Assembly: GCA_020091685.1 (NCBI GenBank)
Contig: CM034610.1
Coordinates: 14,574,724 to 14,638,723 of the forward strand
Source: Lutjanus erythropterus
Lineage: Eukaryota; Chordata; Actinopteri; Lutjaniformes; Lutjanidae
DNA length: 64,000 bases
Direction of reading: 5' to 3'
Of the stretch, positions 37,830-47,900 are shown piece by piece. The position numbers and the translations under genes are program-made. The notes under the pieces are model-generated. The model made no database searches and was not told where the DNA came from. It worked only from the letters and a program-made list of their open reading frames with translations. Position 1 is the stretch's first letter. Each line of letters starts with the position of its first letter.

Positions 37830-39170
37830 TTTGTCAGCAATTCTAATGTCTCCGATGAAGACATGTTATATAAACTCATTCATCTGATCTGATCATTTTA
37901 TATCCTAGCCTCCACTTATTTGTTATAGTTTTGACAAACACATTACAGGGTGTGATAAACCATGAATGTTTGAGTGCTTATGATTGTTAAATTGGGGAGG
38001 GAAGTTAAAGTGAGTGTTGTCACCGTTGTAATGCGTTGCCAGTGTCAGGAATCCCAACTGTTAGTTTGTCTTCATGCCTCATCACTAACTCTCCTGTCAT
38101 TTCAGATCACACCTCTCTCTCAGCCTGTGCATTTGCTCATTGCCTGCACCTGGTTTTCCCCGCCCATCTCCACACCTGTGGCTCATTCTCCCATTAGTCC
38201 TTCAGTATATATGCCAGTCCATTTTCCCCTGCTCTCTGCCAGATTGTCTTGTGTTCTTGCCAAGCTATCCAGCATTTTTTCCCTTTTTTCTGCCTGATCA
38301 CCTGTTTTTGGACTTCGGATTCTCTGCCAGCTCCTTGTTGGATTTGTTTGCTTATTTATCTGATTACCTGGTTTTGACTCTGCCTGAACTGATTTAGTAA
38401 AGTGTACTCTGCCTGCAACTCTATTGCCTTTGTCGTGCATTTGGGTTCAAACCTGTACTGGTGATTCTCACAGCCAAACTGCTAAATTAAAAATATTTGT
38501 ATATTTATAGAGTCTGGATTTTTAAACGAGGAAAAGTGAGCAGATGTAATTTTAAGATTTTCTGACAAAGACAAAAACATATAACACAAATTACTGATCT
38601 TTTAAAAAAAATATTTATGTCATAAATGACCAGTGTGAAGGACTTAACGGCATCTAGTGGCGAGTTTTCGGATCGGAAACACGTCATCTCACCCTCTCCT
38701 TCCATGTGTGTAGGAGAACCTGCGGTGGCCTTGAAAGTTTGCTTTGACTGTTCTGAGCCACTGTAGAAACATGGCGGTGCAATGTTTGTCAGCAATTATA
38801 ACTTGTCCTGTGAAGACATGTTTAATAAATGCATTATACTATATTGTCTTACACGATCTGTCTTGTATTCTTGTAGTTGATAAATACTGTAATTAAAACT
38901 TATATCTGCTAAAATCTATATTATAATGTATTATAAGCCATTTATTATATTTTAAGTGTTTATGAATATTAAACAGGTAAGGTGTAATGTTAAATAGGTG
39001 AAAAAAGTAAAGTGTTGCCAGTTTGGTAAGTGATTGCACATTCATAGATTCTGAATTTTTCAATGACGAAAAAGGAGTAGATGTATTTTTAAGTATTTTT
39101 AACAAAGACGAAAACATATTACACAAAATTTATTATTATTTCTAAAAATATGTTTTAAAATACGCCTGGA
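37830..39170. repeat. Pair of direct repeats (A: 37830-38042 plus 38473-38650; B: 38785-39170)
   Basis: Both copies share GTCAGCAATT, GAAGACATGTT, TGAATATT/ATGAATGTTTGAG, GTTGCCAG, ATAGA(G/T)TCTG(G/A)ATTTTT and CAAAGACRAAAACATATWACAC blocks in the same order. Copy A is split by the 430-bp insertion at 38043-38472 and copy B is not. The copies are diverged and non-coding. They may be two members of one transposon family. Confidence 0.65.
38043..38472 (+). mobile_element. 430-bp LTR-like insertion (possible solo LTR)
   Basis: Starts TGTCAGGAATCCC and ends GATTCTCACA, giving the TG...CA ends of an LTR. It is flanked by GCCAG (38038-38042) and GCCAA (38473-38477), a plausible 5-bp target-site duplication with one change. 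Inside are a TATA-like AGTATATATGCC and a pyrimidine-rich 3' half. No internal retroelement genes or second LTR are present. The neighbouring duplicate shows the uninterrupted GTTGCCAGTTTGG. Confidence 0.55.
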
Positions 39171-39309
39171 GGGAAGCTTTAATTAAACAAAAAATGTGGT
39201 AATTACATATTTTCTCAATATTGAGTCATAATAAATTTTATTGCAAAGAACAGAAGAAGATCCCACTACTTTCCCAGATTGATGAAATAATATTTCACAA
39301 CTTGTGGTA

Positions 39310-39585
39310 ACACTGGTGTAACTAATGACTATTTAGATCATTGATTTATTTTTTTCTTAATAAATCATTTGCTAAGTAGGCATTTGGTGTATAAAATGTC
39401 AGAAAACAGTAAAAAAAAAAAGTCAATCACAATTTACAAAAATTTAAGACATTCACAATTACGATCAAACAAGACAAAGAAGAGCAGTTAAGTTTCATGC
39501 TTGGGAATGTAAAGAGTTTTTGCTTGAAAAATAAGTCGATCAATTATCAAAATAGTTGCTGGTTTATTTTCTGTTGAACTGACTT
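39310..39585 (+). repeat. Degraded family A element
   Basis: Contains GTAACTAATGACTATTTAGA, TTGGTGTATAAAATGTCAGA, TCAATCACAATTTACAAA and GTTTTTGCTTGAAAAATAAG in the family order. The termini are worn. Confidence 0.55.
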
Positions 39586-42302
39586 ATTATTTTAACTGTT
39601 ATTGGTGGCAAAGCTTGCTCTCCACTGTCGCAAGCATTTATTTGGGTTAACAACGTGCTCATGTTTTTGTTATGGTCCCAGTTAGGAAGCAGCAGATGTG
39701 CAGGAACTTTGCTTTGTTTTGGCACGTACTCCTTGCTGTCATGCAAGACGTGAAATTTCTGTTAAACACTCAGCGTAATCCATGCTTAATCATATATGAA
39801 ATCATAAGACTTCCTAATTATTTAACTGCTAACACTCTTCTGTGATCACGCACCACTGATGACTCAGTGCACTACTGTGACAACACACACTGCCCAGATG
39901 GCGTCCACAGGAAAGGTACACAATAGACTCAAGAGGGGAAGTTGTGATTCAGAGAGAACGAGAGAGACTGCATGGGAGAAACAGAGTGCAGAGGCTGGAA
40001 ACCATTAAACCTGACACTGGCTCCCCATGGATTTACTGTATTCAGGGTTACCCCCAGGGTTCTCCAAAGTATACTTAAGATTTTCTAAGACCTTTTAGTA
40101 TCACTTATTACAGATAGATAAAATGACAACTGCTTCACCCGGCCAAATCTTTGCTAAGGTGCTAGATGCTTAAAGGAGGCCGTACTGATTAAAGAGAACT
40201 CCGCACACTTATATCTGTGCAGTATCACACTTTATTCTGACCTTCATCAGAGCACCCAGAATATCATTCAGCAAAAGTATGAAGAATATAATGGTGAAAA
40301 AATAATAACTGCTATAAAATAATTATTTTCCAGGTACTTGAATCTAATAAAACATTTTATCATAATACTCATGCAGTTTCCACAGTACTGTTAGCAGTAG
40401 CCACAGTAGCGGTTTTATCAATTACAGGCGCCTCCTGCTTGTCGCGGTGCAATTTCATCACAACAATAGTAAATGTGGTCAAAAATTTTACAGGTGTGTA
40501 GTTGAGATCAAAATGAAGGCCAGGTTGAGTGTTGACACTCTACAGATCCTGAACATTTTTGGACATGGTCAGAAAGCTCCTGCCTACTATTCTACGATCC
40601 ATACGGCCTCGGATTCCAACATACCATCCCTTAAACTGACGTGGGAAACTGACTTTTAGGCATCATTTAGAGAAACATGATAGGGTAAGATTCTTAGGAA
40701 TAAAAAAAGGGAACTGTGAACTAGATGAACCAATTCAGAATTTAAAAATTCAATGCACTGAGTGGGTTTGAGAGTGCTGCAGGTGTCTGGACAAAGATGG
40801 TACTTAGCACACACACTTCAGAGATGCCAAAGAGTTCAGGAGTTTCAGTTTGCTATATGTATCATTGTAGAAAAATATTATGGGCTAAGATATCCCTTTC
40901 TCCCTCTCCTCTCTTTATTTTGAGTGACCCCTCTGCATTAACTGACTTGGCTCCACCGCTTGCTGATTGGACCCAGATTGTCTTCATGTTAGAGCAGAAG
41001 CTTCTAGTCAAATAATGGAAATCCTCCTCTGCACCAGCACCATCTCTGTGACACACTTGTCTTGGTCACCTGGCTGCCCTGGAGTGATTACTATTGTACT
41101 GGGGCAGCACTCCTCTTATATATCTTGTGTTAAATGGTGTTTCCAGCTCACAAAAATAGCGGTAAACTAGGGAAGTTGTGATTAATCTAAATCAATTAAT
41201 TGCCATTAAGGATTTAACCGATACAAAATTTATTCATCAATAATTAATCTATAGTATAGTACAGGCCGTAATTGGGCCTCAACACACAAAAAAAATAAAG
41301 TTCAACTTAAAATTAGAAAAAAATTAGACAAAAATTAGGAAAAAAGAAGAAAATGAAAATAAGGGAAGAAAATAAAAACAATATTATTATAAATTATTTC
41401 TTATCAGTCATTAATGATTAATTGATTGTTATTGTTTTAAATGAGCTAGATAAGGAAAATGTACAGAATTTGCAAACCTACTGCAAACTACTACATTACA
41501 TGTAAATAACTAAGGGGTACACTGTAAGAACTCTGGTTGACAATCAGTGGAACATCCACATGTTGATGGGCTGGTCTCTAGTTAAAAGATTAATAATTAT
41601 GGGATAATTTCCTAGAGAAATGTAAGAATTGGCCATGAGCCAAACCTGAAAACATCAACATATCTTATTTCTGTGGCCATTCATAGTAAAGCTGTGAACC
41701 ATTCCTGGATGGTATAATTTAATCAGATTACTTCTAAAATCTGATTTATTATCATATTATTTGTTCAAAGGTGTAAGATGGAGAAGTTGTTTTTGAAACA
41801 CTGTATGTGTGGGTGGGGGTCGGGGTGGGGGATGTGAGCGAAGGACATTTCAGGAATAAACATGGTGACGGCAAGAATGACTCAAGGGAAAAAGGCACAG
41901 GAAAAATGGAGCGATAAAGAAAAGCCTGGAGGAGAATTGGGGTTATTTTGGGCTGCGCGGGCTTCCTGCAGGTGATGGAGATGAAAGAATGATTTCTGGA
42001 ACAATTGCTCAGCAGCAAGTGGAGTGAGAGAGAGATGGAGGAGGATGTGGATGAGGGGGGGTCGATGGAGCACAGACAGAACATAAGAATTGATGTAAAC
42101 ATTGCAGAAGGTACAAGGTCACCTCGAGTTTAAGCACAATGTTGTGTTTGGACACTGTTGTTAAAAAGGTTGTTTATGTTAGCATCACATCTCCTGGACA
42201 TAGAGGATAAATATGCCACCATAACTGTTTAATTACAAGCGTGGGAGTTGGTCTGTCAGTATGACAACTACACAGACACGCCCCCTGACCCTGCCAAGAC
42301 AC
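39586..42302. other. Intergenic region upstream of adm5
   Basis: No coding exon recognised. 41160-41420 is very AT-rich. The last 300 bp lead into the adm5 TATA box. Confidence 0.5.
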
Positions 42303-42310
42303 TATAAAGG
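42303..42310 (+). promoter_or_regulatory. adm5: TATA box of adm5
   Basis: TATAAAGG in ACACTATAAAGGACC. With the usual spacing the transcript would start near 42333. The first exon then ends at 42416 (donor GTAAGT) and is joined to 42594. Confidence 0.65.
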
Positions 42311-42604
42311 ACCAGAAGTTGAGAGGGGATGACAGACTTGGACATCCAACAATCAGAAGAGAGACCACGAATGGTTTACTCAAAAAGACACAGCAAGTTT
42401 TGGGATTTTCTTGGCGGTAAGTTTCATCCTGGAATCATGCTGATGCTATTTTAAACAGGTTTTATAATTAATAACTATTATCTTTATTGACTTTTCTTCT
42501 GTCTAATATTGAGTTAACAGGCCATTTGTCAAAAGTAAATATGGTCAGAACAGCATGTTTTCCTCATCATCACTTGTCGTTTTTCTGCCACAGGCCAGTG
42601 CGGT

Positions 42605-43381
42605 ATGGAGATAGCTGTTCTGCTGCTGCTGACTGTGCCTTTGACTGCTACCTCACCACTCAGACCAACTCACAGGTCAGTGAAAAACATCATCAACAAC
42701 AAATGAGAGGAGAGAAATACAGACAGAAGTCATAATGACTACCCTGTTACTTGGTAAATATCAAATACCTTTTTTTTTTCATGGATCCACAGGTCAGACA
42801 CAGACGCTGTCCTCCCAGGGGACATTGTCCAGGCTTCAGGGGTGAAAACATCAGAGGACACACAGGAGCAGCGTGTTCAAGCACTGAGGATCATCCCATT
42901 TCATTCAGAGGGCAAACATGTAGACCTGGATGCACTGAAACACAGGTACACAAGAGCATACAACATATGAGTGGCTGTAAATATGGAACTACAGAGGCCT
43001 TCTTGTATTATATCACATTTTAAATTCTAAGACAGTCTGTAGGCTAACTGATGCAGGATTAATACAGATTAAATACTGTACATTTCACAAATTATGGCTG
43101 TTGGTAAAACCTAAATTGTAGGTTTATGATTTACTTGAAGACTGGAGAGTATTTTTGTAATTGTAATGTTTTAAAAGCCTGAACTTAATTTAATTCTTTT
43201 TCTCCCTTCCATCACTGACAGCATGGCGTTGAAGTTACGTGCCCGGCGTGAACCTCAGCGTGGCTGCCACCTTGGGACCTGCCAGCTTCACAACCTGGCT
43301 GACACTTTATACCAAATCAGCAGGACAAATGGAAAAGATCAGTCGAAAAAGGCCCACGACCCGCAGGGATACGGCAGATAG
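42605..43381 (+). CDS. adm5: Adrenomedullin-family preprohormone, adrenomedullin 5
   Basis: Secreted vasoactive peptide of the calcitonin/CGRP/adrenomedullin family, expected to act on CLR-RAMP receptors. Coding exons: 42605-42675, 42793-42945, 43222-43381; 127 residues. Residues 1-17 are a signal peptide (MEIAVLLLLTVPLTATS). The furin-type site RARR (81-84) releases a predicted 41-residue peptide (85-125). It has the six-membered disulphide ring CHLGTC (90-95), the QLHNLADTLYQI helix and the DPQGYGR terminus, whose GR leaves an amidated tyrosine. No PAMP-like amidated N-terminal peptide is evident. Human ADM5 lies in the same region as PRR12, IRF3 and TRPM4, which supports adm5 over adm or adm2. 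The exon ending at 42416 is open in the same frame, so a start at 42371 would add 19 residues. I chose 42605 because its context (purine at -3, G at +4) and signal peptide are standard. Confidence 0.9.
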
Positions 43382-43616
43382 GGTGAAGAGAAATGACAAC
43401 AGTTATGGACTAACAAGGTGGACAGTTCTCAAAATATAGTCCCAAACTATTCACAACCAAATATCTCTGTGTATGTTTTGACTGACTGGTACTTATGAAT
43501 TATGAATATATGCTCTGTAAGCACATAGAGTGTGTGGCTATTTGGATGCTGTGTGAAATGTTTAATCTTATTGCTTTTTAAAACATAAATTCCTCAATAT
43601 TTAAATGGTTTGTACA

Positions 43617-43622
43617 ATAAAT
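43617..43622 (+). terminator. adm5: adm5 polyadenylation signal
   Basis: AATAAA in GTACAATAAATATT, about 235 bp after the stop codon. It is the first good signal downstream. Confidence 0.6.
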
Positions 43623-43889
43623 ATTTAATATAAATATATATAAATGTGTGGGATTAGTTCATGTTTACTTGGATCAAACTGTCATGGCCTTGAGGACATA
43701 TGCAAAACGGACTCCTACAAGCTGAATGGATCTCTTCAGTGGCTGTTAAAGGTAGAATATGGAGACTTTGTCAGTTGCTGTTCATAAACTCACCAGAAAG
43801 ACAGTTTATTGTTGAGTCTCATTCCCAGGTCATCAAAAACATATTAAGCAAGTATATCAGTTATTACAATTTTTATTTTCATTTTATGT

Positions 43890-44110
43890 TTAAATGTTTT
43901 CATTTCAGCTAGTTTCCAGGATCACTTTGTTCGTTTCAGTTTATTTTTTAGTTTGAAATGTTTAGTTTAATCATTAGTTTTAGTTTCATTTTATTATAAT
44001 ATGGCATGTATTTGACAGGAGCAACATTTGCAAACATCATAATAGGTATTAGTAAACTTTTCCATTTTTTTCCCACACCTAGTTTTAGTTTTTAGTTAAG
44101 TTTTAGTTAA
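43890..44110 (+). repeat. TTTTAGTT-type dispersed repeat
   Basis: Shares TTTCAGCTAGTTTCCAGGAT, TTTTAGTTTCATTTTATT and ACACCTAGTTTTAGTTTTTA with 58810-59045 and, more weakly, with 33890-34260. It lies just left of the hAT-like MITE. Confidence 0.6.
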
Positions 44111-44127
44111 CCCAACCTTGGTGCTTC

Positions 44128-44273
44128 CAGGGGCGCCACCAGAAATCTTGGGCCCCCTGAAAGATTAGATAGATAATACTATTAAAATAATATTGATAGC
44201 CCTCAAAGGGCCCCCTGTCAGGCCTGGGCCCTTAGAATCGTCCTAACTTCCCCCCCCCCTGTTGGCGCCCCTG
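44128..44273. mobile_element. hAT-type MITE with perfect 8-bp target-site duplication
   Basis: 146 bp long. The left end CAGGGGCGCCA and the right end TGGCGCCCCTG are inverted complements, and the interior has GGGCCCCCTG and GGGCCCCCTGTCAGG blocks. It is flanked on both sides by GGTGCTTC (44120-44127 and 44274-44281). An 8-bp duplication with CAGGGG-type ends is the hAT superfamily signature. Non-coding. Confidence 0.88.
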
Positions 44274-44886
44274 GGTGCTTCCCTGCCTGTTTTCATTTCA
44301 TTTGAATGACCATGACCTCTTACTGAAACTCTCACTTGCACTGTTGGAGATCCAACTCTGCTGACTGTGTGATATTTTTAGGCAACCACGCCTCTCAATT
44401 GCTCAATGCACGACCTTGTGTGTCTTCAGTTGTCTGTCTGCTACAGTGGTGTCAAAATGTGTCATCATCAGTGGCCAGTAAGCTAATCTTCACCACGTCT
44501 GATATCAGTCATGGGAGGGTGGGGGTCTCTTTGTAGTGTGATGCACTCATGGTGAGAGGATTATAATCAGCACTGGCCCAGCTCTCAGCACAGGTATGAA
44601 ATGCTTGTGGTTTTGACTGGCTCCTCCTGTATTCACAAAGTTTGCCAAGTGTTTGCCTCTTGTAAAAACCACACCCTCACCTGTATGGTGTGTCTGCCCT
44701 GCACCTTCTTTCCTCTCTGACTCCTGAGAGGCGTCCGGAAATATCATTTCCATAGTTTGGGGTCATTTTAAATTTTTACCAGTCCAGTAAATTGGCCTAC
44801 TCATTGGACAATGGTCAGGAAGAAACCCTGAAGGCTTTGTGCGACCGCATCTCTCAGTGAGCCGAACAGAAAGGAACATTCACACC

Positions 44887-44961
44887 ATGAGAGACACAGG
44901 AGGAGAAGGAGGAGGAGGAGGAAGCGGCGGAGACAAAATCTGTAAATCTGAGAAGGACCAG
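44887..44961 (+). other. trpm4: trpm4 first coding exon 1a
   Basis: 25 residues starting [12 protein letters not shown] and ending CKSEKDQ, with donor GTGGGT at 44962 and phase 0. Joined to the exon at 46844 it gives EKDQ-SWIPKI, matching the human EKEQ-SWIPKI junction. That makes this the more likely canonical start. Confidence 0.75.
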
Positions 44962-47900
44962 GTGGGTAGGCTTTCCATCAAATCACCCTCCTATTTTGGT
45001 CTCATTGTGGTGTTTTGGCAAAGACTACAGCTGTGGCGAGACTAACAAAGTCGTCTACGAAGTGGAAGTTATTATGAAAGTTGTGGCTGGCACTTATTCC
45101 CTGAGGTTGTGAGTCACGGATGAAAAGCACATATCAAACAACATAGCTGCCAGTAAACTCACTTACTGCTCGAGGAAAACCAAAACCCCTGTAGCGTTAC
45201 AGCCGTGTGCACAGTCTCGCATTTTGTCCCAGCTGTAGACAGATTTCTGCTCGTGTTTGTTTACAGAACTTGTCAAACCGGCGGAAGGTAGGCTAGCTTG
45301 GTTGCGGAAAAGACACGTTCAACAGTTTTATAACTTACAACACTAAAGGCTGAAAAGCCGGTTAGCGTCATTATCACCGGTCAACTGCGAAAAAACCTTG
45401 GAAAAGACATTCTCTATCATAACATTTAACTACGTTAAAGGTTACGTAATTGTAAACATATAAAACAAAGGCGAGAGCACGCCCATTATTGAATGTAGCT
45501 TTTGCCTAGTGTACACTAGCTAGCTATCGGTATGTAGCCTACTAGCTGCATTAGCGCTGCATTGGTTTGTTAACCAGAGTCATGTCTGGAAGAGAACCCT
45601 AGATTTGCACAACTCTCGCGAGATTTGTACGCGTTTCTTCGTTGTGATTGTCCAAATGAAATATGTCTTATAATGCGGCAGCATGGCCGGGTTTAAGAAC
45701 AGAAATACTTTGTTACGGGAGGATCGCGGTTTGGGTCGAAAAAATCATTCTCGCGATGATTCGCAGATCTGGGATTGCCGTCTAAAAAAAGACTAGTATA
45801 AACCGAAGGGAACCCCAGACCCGCGAAAGATCTCGCGAGTGTGGTCATTGAACGCGCGTGTTTGGTTTTTTACCTACCCAAAAGGAAGTGTTTTCTGTCC
45901 CTTCGCCTACCCAGGTTATAATCACAGTGTTGTCATATTATAAAATATAATTAAACTGTACTGAACTGTACAATTTATAACGGATACAAATCTCGCGAGA
46001 GTTTCGCAAATGGCACGCGTGCGTGCGTGTGTGTGTATCGGACAGCTCTACCTCTTAGTTTCCAGTTTCCTTGATCTTGCCTGTCAAAATGTCCTGTGTG
46101 ACAGATGAATTCATATAATGAATTCTAGAACACTCTTACTAATGCAAGTTTAATCCATAGACTGGTTTAATCCCAACAATGGAACATATGGATTGAAAAA
46201 AGAGAGTGGAGAATAAAGTCGAACTTTAGAGAATTAGGTAGAATTTTTTTAATGTCACACATTAGAAAAATAAGTCAGAGGAGGAAGGTTTTTTTTGCAT
46301 TATGAGAATAGAGTGACAATACAGAGACAATTTGAAATACCATGTTAAAAATAAAGTCAAAACTTTTTTATATGCATTACGGCTTTTATTATAAAAATAC
46401 AAATTAAAAAAATCTTCCTCCTATAATTTAGTTTTTCTTATGCCTGGCTTGTAATACTCTTCCGTACACCTCAAAGAAAGCCCAGTTCACTTTTGAGTAG
46501 TAAAAAGATTCCAGTGGGGCCCCTCAGTTTGACACACGCAGTAGCAGCCTACGTGCCCACCACACACACACACACACTTCCCCTTTCTTACACTTACCCA
46601 CACTAAAGTTGAAACTACAGCACCGCGTCAGAAGTCACAGTCAGGTGTTTAGGCCCTGCATATCTCACCAGTGTATCACCAGGTTCTTCTCTGAGCCAAA
46701 GTCGAGACTTCTCATCTGTGCGGTTTACTACACTCTGCGGACACATGATTTCCAGGCGTAAACGGGTACGGTCTAAATTTAACTTCTTAAGACTGAAACA
46801 GTGTATATGTTTATTTTATTAACATGTTTACAATGTTTTTCAGAGCTGGATCCCCAAAATCATCAAGAAAAGAGTGTGCACCACCTTTGTAGAAGATTCC
46901 TTCAGGTACTGTGAACTCTGTGGAGCACATTCCTCTGTGGTAGTAATGTCTCTCTATTGACTGTGGTGATGCAACAAATGATGATCCTGTTTTTACACCT
47001 CTGGTAGTAATGGCGCTCTGTGCCAGTGTGGGGGCGCGAGAGATGCTCATGCCTCTGTGGCCCTCGGTGACTACTTCAGCACAGCGATCGTCAACCACTG
47101 GGACAGCGCCCAGCACTCCTCTGAATACCCCACTGATGCCTTTGGAGAGCTGCAGTTCGCAGGAGCCAGCAAGAGACACAGCTATGTGGGTGGCCTTTCT
47201 GTTGGCTCTGAATGCCTCATTATATGCTTTATCTGCATAGCCTTCATGATCAAATCTGTTGTTTTTTGATGGTGTTTTTAAGACAAATGCTTTCGAAGAT
47301 GAACCAAATAATGATTCAAATTCAAAAGCAAAAAGTGTTTTTGCTTTTCCAAATCTTAAACAGTGCTGACAGAGAGGTCTCATATCTCTACTGGGAATCT
47401 TCTTTTCTTTGTCGTAACTAATCTGAGAAACTTGTAGTATAATTTAGCACATGCTTTGATGCTAAAATCTCTTTTTTTTAAAGTCATAGGTAGCTGACTT
47501 CTGGAATGAGTTTGTTCCTTTTAGTCAATCAAATGTCCACTTTCTGTCTTTGGGGATCTCAGTTTCTGCGTCTGTCATGGGACACACCCCCGTCTATGGT
47601 CTACACCCTGATGACAGCCCACTGGGGTCTGCCTGCACCCAACCTGGTGGTTTCTGTAGTGGGCGGAGAAGGCAGGTCTAAAGTGAAGACTTGGGTACGG
47701 GAGGTCTTGAGGCAGGGACTGGTGAAAGCCTCACAAAGCACAGGTAAATGTGTCATGGTGGTTACATGCCAGTTAACAGTATTGTGAAACTCATATACTG
47801 TTCACTACATCACTGTAATATCAGTTAACTTCCACTTGTGAAACAGGAGTATGTTCATTATATGACATAAAATAATCAATTTGACTGGTGCACTTTTAAA

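Noticed and set aside
37974-38397. 107- and 85-residue open frames over 37974-38397
   Set aside because: They lie in the LTR-like insertion and its flank, are not spliced to anything, and look like chance frames in pyrimidine-rich sequence.
42487-42735. 82-residue plus-strand frame with several cysteines over adm5 exon 2
   Set aside because: It is in a different frame from the signal peptide and crosses the exon 2 donor and acceptor. The adm5 frame explains the exon.
46811-47383. 190-residue minus-strand frame across trpm4 exons 2-3
   Set aside because: It spans exon, intron and exon of trpm4 without family similarity. The plus-strand exons carry conserved TRPM4 sequence.
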